Below, in pieces: positions 36,858 to 41,027 of a DNA stretch of 41,027 nucleotides. The notes beneath the pieces are model-generated. The model did no database searches. It was not told the origin of the DNA and saw only the letters and a program-made list of their open reading frames with translations. The position numbers and the translations under genes are program-made. Each line of letters opens with the position of its first letter. Positions within the stretch are counted from its first letter, which is position 1. The stretch comes from Acidobacteriota bacterium (GTDB lineage: Bacteria; Acidobacteriota; Blastocatellia; RBC074): contig JAFDVI010000045.1 of the NCBI GenBank assembly GCA_018269055.1, positions 67,149 through 108,175 on the forward strand, in the 5' to 3' direction.

Positions 36858-37856
36858 GTGAGAATTTTTAAGACCAAAGCCTATGCGCGCGCTGGATTGA
36901 TCGGGAATCCTTCGGACGGGTATTTCGGCAAAACCATTAGCTTGATCGTCAAAAACTTTTCGGCGGATGTTGTCATTTACGAATGGCCGCATCTGGAAAT
37001 CATCCCCACGCGTCAGGATCATTGCCGATTCGACAGCATCGAAGAGTTTTTGCACGACCAACGGCTGAATGGATATTACGGCGGCCTGCGACTGATCAAA
37101 GCTTCGATCAAACGATTTGCCGAATACTGCCAGCACAACGACCTCGAGCTTCCGGCGGAGAATTTTTCGCTGCGGTACGATTCCAACATTCCGCGCCAGG
37201 TCGGCTTGGCCGGTTCCAGCGCGATTGTCACGGCGACGATGCGCGCGCTCTGCCAGTTTTACGAAATTCAGATTCCCAAAGAGATTTTGCCCGGCTTGAT
37301 CCTGTCGGTTGAAAAAGAAGAACTCGGCATCGGGGCCGGACTGCAGGATCGCGTTGCGCAGGTATACGAAGGTTTGACGTATATGAATTTTGACCAGGAG
37401 TTTATGACGGCCAACGGCCACGGCATTTACGAATCGCTGGACGTTGGATTGTTACCGCCGGTGTACATCGCTTTTCAAACCGAACTGGCCGAATCGTCGG
37501 AAGTCTTCCACAACGACATTCGCAAACGCTACGACAACGGCGAACGGTCGGTGATTGATGCCATCACAACCATCGCCGATTTGGCGCGACAATCGCGCGA
37601 TTGTTTGCTCAGCGGCGATCACGACGAACTGGCTCGACTGATGGATCTGAACTTCGACGCTCGGCGGACGATTTACAATCTGAATCCGAAGCACATCCGC
37701 ATGGTGGAACTGGCGCGCGAGCTTGGCGCTTCGGCCAAATTCGCAGGCTCCGGCGGTTCGGTCATCGGCACTTACAAAGACGAAGCGATGTTCCAGCGAC
37801 TGAAGCGCGCCTTTGAAGACGAAAGCTGCGCCGTCATCAAACCCATCATTCACTAA
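36858..37856 (+). CDS. GHMP-family glucuronokinase (plant-like)
   Basis: The 332-residue protein is a GHMP kinase with an intact phosphate-binding loop (RQVGLAGSSAIVTATMRAL, 113-131) and the C-terminal KFAGSGGSVIG (294-304). Several segments agree with what is known of the plant glucuronokinase, which phosphorylates D-glucuronate to glucuronate-1-phosphate (EC 2.7.1.43): RAGLIGNPSDGYFGKTIS, NGYYGGLRLIKA, YDSNIPRQVGL, ELGIGAGLQDRVAQVYEGL, GHGIYESLDVGLLPP and MDLNFDARR. This agreement is recalled, not computed. The GTG at 36858 is chosen as start because the family begins near here; a TTG 12 codons earlier lies in a REPIN arm. No signal peptide is present. The GalU-type gene immediately upstream could use the product, and MIOX 8.4 kb upstream could supply the substrate. 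A kinase for another sugar is the alternative. Confidence 0.82.
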   Translation: MRIFKTKAYARAGLIGNPSDGYFGKTISLIVKNFSADVVIYEWPHLEIIPTRQDHCRFDSIEEFLHDQRLNGYYGGLRLIKASIKRFAEYCQHNDLELPAENFSLRYDSNIPRQVGLAGSSAIVTATMRALCQFYEIQIPKEILPGLILSVEKEELGIGAGLQDRVAQVYEGLTYMNFDQEFMTANGHGIYESLDVGLLPPVYIAFQTELAESSEVFHNDIRKRYDNGERSVIDAITTIADLARQSRDCLLSGDHDELARLMDLNFDARRTIYNLNPKHIRMVELARELGASAKFAGSGGSVIGTYKDEAMFQRLKRAFEDESCAVIKPIIH

Positions 37857-37874
37857 TCACAGGAGATACCGAGA

Positions 37875-38351
37875 ATGCGTTACTGGCTGATGAAATCCGA
37901 ACCCGACTGTTTTTCGATTGACGACCTGGCGAAAGCGCCGAAGAAAACCACTTGCTGGGACGGCGTGCGAAACTATCAGGCGCGCAACTTCATGAAGGAG
38001 ATGGAGCTTGGCGATCAGGTATTGTTTTATCATAGCAGCACTGAACCGCCGCACATCGCCGGAATCGCCGAAGTCGTCAAAAAAGCCTATCCCGATCACA
38101 CGGCGCTTGATCCGAAAGACGACCATTACGACTCCAAAGCCACACCGGAAAAACCGATCTGGGAAATGGTGGACATCCGCTTCGTCAAAAAACTCGACGC
38201 GCCATTGACGATGGACGATTTGCGCCAGGTGGCTACGCTGGAAAAGATGGAACTGCTGAAACGAGGTTCGCGGCTGTCGGTGCAACCCGTCACCACCGCC
38301 GAATGGAAAGCCATCGAAAAGCTGGCCGAGAAAAAGGCAAAGACAAAATAG
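37875..38351 (+). CDS. EVE domain protein
   Basis: The 158-residue cytosolic protein begins MRYWLMKSEPDCFSIDDL and continues with WDGVRNYQARNFMKEM, GDQVLFYHSS, GIAEVVKKAYPD and DHYDSKA, the classic EVE (PUA-like) fold. EVE proteins bind modified nucleic-acid bases and are related to ASCH and YTH domains. Some act in defence against modified phage DNA, others in tRNA-related processes. It lies 18 bases after the glucuronokinase gene with AGGAG upstream, so it is probably cotranscribed, although no functional link to sugar metabolism is evident. A hairpin with a T-run follows it. Confidence 0.9.
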   Translation: MRYWLMKSEPDCFSIDDLAKAPKKTTCWDGVRNYQARNFMKEMELGDQVLFYHSSTEPPHIAGIAEVVKKAYPDHTALDPKDDHYDSKATPEKPIWEMVDIRFVKKLDAPLTMDDLRQVATLEKMELLKRGSRLSVQPVTTAEWKAIEKLAEKKAKTK

Positions 38352-38359
38352 ACGAGATT

Positions 38360-38376
38360 GCCGCATAGCGGCTTTT
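38360..38376 (+). terminator. Short terminator-like hairpin after the EVE gene
   Basis: GCCGC and GCGGC (38360-38364 and 38368-38372) form a 5-bp stem with an ATA loop followed by TTTT. It lies eight bases past the EVE stop codon and is short, so termination may be partial. Confidence 0.5.
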
Positions 38377-38384
38377 GAGTTTAA

Positions 38385-38536
38385 GCAGGTCGTTTACGGC
38401 CTGCAAAAGCGATTGAGAGGAAGGCCGCGTCGCGTGGCGACGCCTGAATCAGCGATTCGCAATCTTTTCACCAGTTCAAGCGTCGCGATGCGACGCGAAA
38501 ATTCGCACGTCATCAAACAGGCCGTAAACGACCTGC
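38385..38536. repeat. Nested inverted-repeat element
   Basis: The outer arms (38385-38403 and 38518-38536) are perfect 19-base inverted complements. Inside lies a second inverted pair, CGCGTCGCGTGGCGACGC at 38426-38443 and GCGTCGCGATGCGACGCG at 38480-38497, each self-complementary. A further hairpin CGTGCC/GGCACG lies at 38548-38562. The element ends 42 bases before the DUF2461 start. Confidence 0.8.
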
Positions 38537-38578
38537 CTTAACTCATCCGTGCCTACGGCACGAAACCACCGGAAACCA

Positions 38579-39265
38579 ATGCCCAAAGACCTTCGATTTT
38601 CGCCGCAACTGTTCACCTATCTGGAAGACCTCAAGGCCAACAACAATCGCGATTGGTTTGAAGCCAATCGTTCACGCTATGTGGAGTTCGTGCGTGAACC
38701 GATGCTGGCCTTCATCGTTGCGTTTCGGCCACGGCTCGCCAGCATCAGCCCTTACCTGATTGCCGATCCGAAACCGAATGGCGGTTCGATGCTGCGACTG
38801 CATCGAGATTTGCGCTTTTCCAAATCCAAAGACCCATACAAAACGATGGCCGCCGCCTATTTCTGGCATCAATCCGGCAAGGAAAACACGCCGGGCATTT
38901 ACCTGCACCTTGACCCGGAGCATTGTTTTCTGGGCGTAGGGCTTTGGCGACCCACAACCGCCATTCGCCGAGACATCACCGACGCCATTGCCAAAAACTC
39001 CGACGCCTGGGCCGCCGCCGTCACCAGCCGCCCGTTCAAAGCCAAATTCAAATTCAGCGGCGAATCGCTGGCTAAACTGCCGAAACAATACGATCCCGAC
39101 CATCCCTTCGCCGAAGACCTGCGCCGCAAAGATTTCATTGTCACCGCCAACTTCACACGCCCGCAGGTCTGCGCCAAAGACTTCCTGGATCGCATCGAAA
39201 CTCTTTGCCAACTCAGTAAGCCGATGATGGCGTTTTTGACAAAAGCGGCTGGATTGCAATGGTGA
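38579..39265 (+). CDS. DUF2461 family protein
   Basis: The 228-residue protein matches DUF2461 (TIGR02453-like): FSPQLFTYLEDLKANNNRDWFEANRSRY (in part) at the start, LRLHRDLRFSKSKDPYKT, IYLHLDPEHCFLGVGLW, DHPFAEDLRRKDFIV and a C-terminal PMMAFLTKAAGLQW. The function of the family is not established. The start at 38579 (MPKDLRFSP) agrees with the family; ten residues of in-frame extension lie in the repeat element. The gene is followed 57 bases later by a DUF433 gene. A diverged copy of the last 102 bases of this gene occurs at 40183-40286. Confidence 0.87.
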   Translation: MPKDLRFSPQLFTYLEDLKANNNRDWFEANRSRYVEFVREPMLAFIVAFRPRLASISPYLIADPKPNGGSMLRLHRDLRFSKSKDPYKTMAAAYFWHQSGKENTPGIYLHLDPEHCFLGVGLWRPTTAIRRDITDAIAKNSDAWAAAVTSRPFKAKFKFSGESLAKLPKQYDPDHPFAEDLRRKDFIVTANFTRPQVCAKDFLDRIETLCQLSKPMMAFLTKAAGLQW

Positions 39266-39322
39266 ACTGAACGAATTGAATTTCAGGGATGACAACATTA
39301 TGCTCGAAGCGGAGGTAATTGT

Positions 39323-39793
39323 ATGAGCGTGACAATGACATTACCCGTAGACACTGAGCTTCAAGGCTTGCTGGCCGAAAAGGCGGCTGCGCAAGGCGTC
39401 AAGGTAGAACAGTTTGCCGCAGATGTGTTAGCGCGCGCCGCACAAAAACCAACGGTTGAAATCAACGCAACGATTCCTCCAGCCATTGAAGAGCGGGACG
39501 GCGGTTACTTTATCGCGCAGTCTTCTGTCTCACTCGCTGCCGTGATTGTGCGCTTCAAAGAAGGACTATCACCCGAAGCGATCCGCCGGGAATGCTTCCC
39601 ATCGCTTCCGCTTGCCAGCATTTACAGCGCCGTCAGCTTTTACTTGAACCAGCAAGAGGTGATCGAAAACTACCTGCAGCAACTCCGGCGCGAAGAAGAT
39701 GAACTGCAACAGCAACTGCTCAATCGTCATCCTGATTACATCAAAACCGCCGAAGAGTTTCGTGACCGTCTCAGCATGGCTAAGCCCAAATGA
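39323..39793 (+). CDS. DUF433 protein, probable antitoxin (second module)
   Basis: In this 156-residue protein an N-terminal extension (about 1-48) resembles a ribbon-helix-helix segment (MTLPVDTELQGLLAEKAAAQ). The DUF433 core follows (YFIAQSSVSLAAVIVRFKEGLSPEAIRRECFPSLPLASIYSAVSFYL in part) and a helical tail (ENYLQQLRREEDELQQQLL). GGAGG precedes the start. Its stop overlaps the DUF5615 ATG by four bases. It is clearly related to the 19137-19481 protein but has the extra N-terminal domain. Function as an antitoxin is inferred from pairing. Confidence 0.82.
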   Translation: MSVTMTLPVDTELQGLLAEKAAAQGVKVEQFAADVLARAAQKPTVEINATIPPAIEERDGGYFIAQSSVSLAAVIVRFKEGLSPEAIRRECFPSLPLASIYSAVSFYLNQQEVIENYLQQLRREEDELQQQLLNRHPDYIKTAEEFRDRLSMAKPK

Positions 39794-40149
39794 AGCTACG
39801 ATTCCAGGCTGACAATGATCTCGACCAGCGCATCATTGAAGCCGTGTTGCGCCTGATGCCAGAGTGCGATTTCAAAACTGCTCCGGAAGCGGGCATTCAT
39901 AATGGAACGCCCGACCCCGAAGTTTTGCTTGGAGCATCTCATGAGGCTCGCGTATTGGTCAGCAATGATTTGAAAACCATGCCTCGGCATTTTGGGGAAT
40001 TTATCGAACACAAGGACAATCCCGGAATCATCATCATTCGCCAGGAAGTAGCTATCCGCGATGCGGCGCTCTGGCTTCAATTCTTTTACGAAGCCGGAAC
40101 GCCGGAAGATTTTCTCAATACCATTCGCATTGTCAGCTTGCCGTTTTGA
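39790..40149 (+). CDS. DUF5615 protein, probable toxin (second module)
   Basis: The 119-residue protein begins MKLRFQADND and contains DPEVLLGASHEARVLVSNDLKTMPRHFGEFI, closely similar to the 18787-19137 protein (same QADND, FKTAPE/FQTAPE, LVSxDxKTMP and SPGVI/NPGII elements). It is a PIN-like fold protein and a probable RNase toxin. It is translationally coupled to the DUF433 gene by ATGA. The module lies between the intact DUF2461 gene and a displaced copy of that gene's 3' end. Confidence 0.82.
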   Translation: MKLRFQADNDLDQRIIEAVLRLMPECDFKTAPEAGIHNGTPDPEVLLGASHEARVLVSNDLKTMPRHFGEFIEHKDNPGIIIIRQEVAIRDAALWLQFFYEAGTPEDFLNTIRIVSLPF

Positions 40150-40182
40150 TGCGCGGCCTGTGATCCATCGGCATCATATATC

Positions 40183-40286
40183 CACAAGTTTGCGCCAAAG
40201 ACTTCCTGGATCGCATCGAAAGCCTTTGCCAACTCAGCAAACCGATGATGGCGTTTTTGACGAAAGCGGCTGGGTTGCAGTGGTAA
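40183..40286 (+). pseudogene. Displaced 3' fragment of a DUF2461 gene
   Basis: This stretch is about 90% identical to the last 102 bases of the intact DUF2461 gene (offset 1021 bases from 39164-39265), with about 10 differences. Read in the same frame, nine codons differ and eight of those changes are synonymous, including TGA versus TAA at the stop; the ninth is Thr to Ser. Homology fades upstream of about 40180, so only the 3' end remains. The pattern shows the two copies diverged while coding for the same protein. Confidence 0.88.
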
Positions 40287-40360
40287 CCGACTTTTGAAAA
40301 GTTAATTGGGAAAATCACTCGAATAGTCACGCCGGTCGTGGCCGTGAGTAAGGAACCTGC

Positions 40361-40747
40361 TCATGAGCTTTGCGGCGGCTCCCAAAGTTCGACCTTGTTT
40401 CCCTCCGGATCAATGACCCAGGCAAACTTCCCATACTCGGATTCGTCAATCTTATCGAGCACATTGCAGCCTTCTTCCTTCAAGACCTTTACCAGGGCGT
40501 GGAGGTCATCCACCCGGTAGTTGACCATGAAAGAAGCAGCGCTGGGAGCAAACTGCTTACTTTCCTGCGAAGTGATTAACCAGGCAGTTGTGCCTGCAAC
40601 CGGTTTGCCTTCGGCGTCGGTCCAGTCGAAGGCGGCCCCGCCCCAAGGCTGGACATCAATTCCCAGGTGCTGTTTGTACCAAGCCTGAAGTGACGGAGCG
40701 TCTTTGGCCTTGAAGAAAATGCCGCCGATGCCAGTGACTCGTTTCAT
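40361..40747 (-). CDS. VOC (glyoxalase/bleomycin-resistance) superfamily protein
   Basis: The 128-residue protein has the paired beta-alpha-beta-beta-beta units of the VOC superfamily: VTGIGGIFFKAKDAPSLQAWYKQHLGI (in part), FMVNYRVDDLHALVKVLKEEGC and the C-terminal GKFAWVIDPEGNKVELWEPP, where the final Glu is the usual metal ligand. The first metal residue normally near the N-terminus is not evident as His (GIGGIFF). GGAGG precedes the start. VOC enzymes range from glyoxalases to antibiotic-binding proteins; no specific substrate can be assigned. Confidence 0.9.
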   Translation of the reverse strand: MKRVTGIGGIFFKAKDAPSLQAWYKQHLGIDVQPWGGAAFDWTDAEGKPVAGTTAWLITSQESKQFAPSAASFMVNYRVDDLHALVKVLKEEGCNVLDKIDESEYGKFAWVIDPEGNKVELWEPPQSS

Positions 40748-40851
40748 GTGACCTCCAATGAATGATGGTAAAAAGAATGTTTCTTCTGCGACTTAACAGA
40801 GGAAGCTTTGAGGATCGCTATAGCTTTTAAGAAAAAGAATTTCCGAAGAGA

Positions 40852-41006
40852 GTCCCGAAGGGACGGCCAGAGAATAGCCCCGGATGAAATCCGGGGAACA
40901 AGGCAAAAGGCGGTTCCAGCCCCTGCAGGGGCGGCAGACCAACTGCAATCTGTCGCCCCTGCCGAGGCTTGGTGGCCTTGCTTACTATTCCCAGGGTTTC
41001 ACCCTG
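40852..41006. repeat. Cluster of short GAA/TTC-loop hairpins at the window end
   Basis: The successive palindromes are GTCCC-GAA-GGGAC (40852-40864), CCCCGGAT-GAA-ATCCGGGG (40878-40896), GCCCCTGCAGGGGC (40919-40932) and CAGGGT-TTC-ACCCTG (40992-41006). CAGGGGCGGCAGA (40926-40938) also pairs with 40949-40961 with one mismatch. Clusters of such hairpins recur in genomes of Acidobacteriota and Planctomycetes. The element is cut by the window edge. Confidence 0.7.
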
Positions 41007-41027
41007 ATGTAATGAAAACAGTGCCTC

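Overview
The window reads as a chromosomal segment of a soil-type Acidobacteriota bacterium, most likely near class Blastocatellia. This is inferred from gene content only: a VWFA-related 'acidobacterial' domain protein, a DUF1501 Tat protein, a secreted RHS protein with a carboxypeptidase-regulatory-like insert, M56/BlaI regulators, DUF433/DUF5615 modules and several amidohydrolases. No rRNA, tRNA, CRISPR array or transposase was found. Coding density is high, and no gene-free stretch exceeds 300 bases.

Layout. (1) 1-4215, plus strand: the last codons of an upstream gene, an FHA-transmembrane-heptaheme cytochrome fusion, an exported PIG-L deacetylase whose signal peptide is built on a 7-base tandem repeat, and a membrane-anchored ferredoxin/flavin oxidoreductase whose flavin fold looks circularly permuted. 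(2) 4280-9688: exodeoxyribonuclease III, a Tat-exported DUF1501 protein, then (minus) a SUMF1 lipoprotein and an M56/BlaI pair, then (plus) a YbaK-type deacylase. (3) 9689-15883: a structured leader, a giant RHS protein with an AT-rich metallopeptidase-like tip, and a small exported protein that may be its immunity partner. (4) 16170-22191, minus: an HNH nuclease coupled to an antitoxin-like gene, a small acidic protein, an M20 dipeptidase, a DUF433/DUF5615 module, an amidohydrolase with a CIA30-like tail, and an FHA protein. (5) 22345-33918: an RND pump, an amidohydrolase, myo-inositol oxygenase, a VWA protein, a membrane-embedded alpha/beta hydrolase, an acyl-CoA dehydrogenase and a DinB-like protein. 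(6) 34024-41027: an ATP-grasp protein with a small membrane partner, a GalU-type uridylyltransferase, a plant-like glucuronokinase, EVE, DUF2461, a second DUF433/DUF5615 module, a VOC protein, and several inverted-repeat elements.

How genes may work together. Myo-inositol oxygenase, glucuronokinase and a GalU-type enzyme together match the three steps of the plant route from myo-inositol to UDP-glucuronate. The region 1 proteins have topologies that would suit electron transfer from cytoplasmic NAD(P)H to periplasmic hemes. The RHS tip and the gene after it look like an exchanged toxin/immunity unit. The second DUF433/DUF5615 module sits between an intact DUF2461 gene and a displaced copy of that gene's 3' end, as if inserted at the gene's end.
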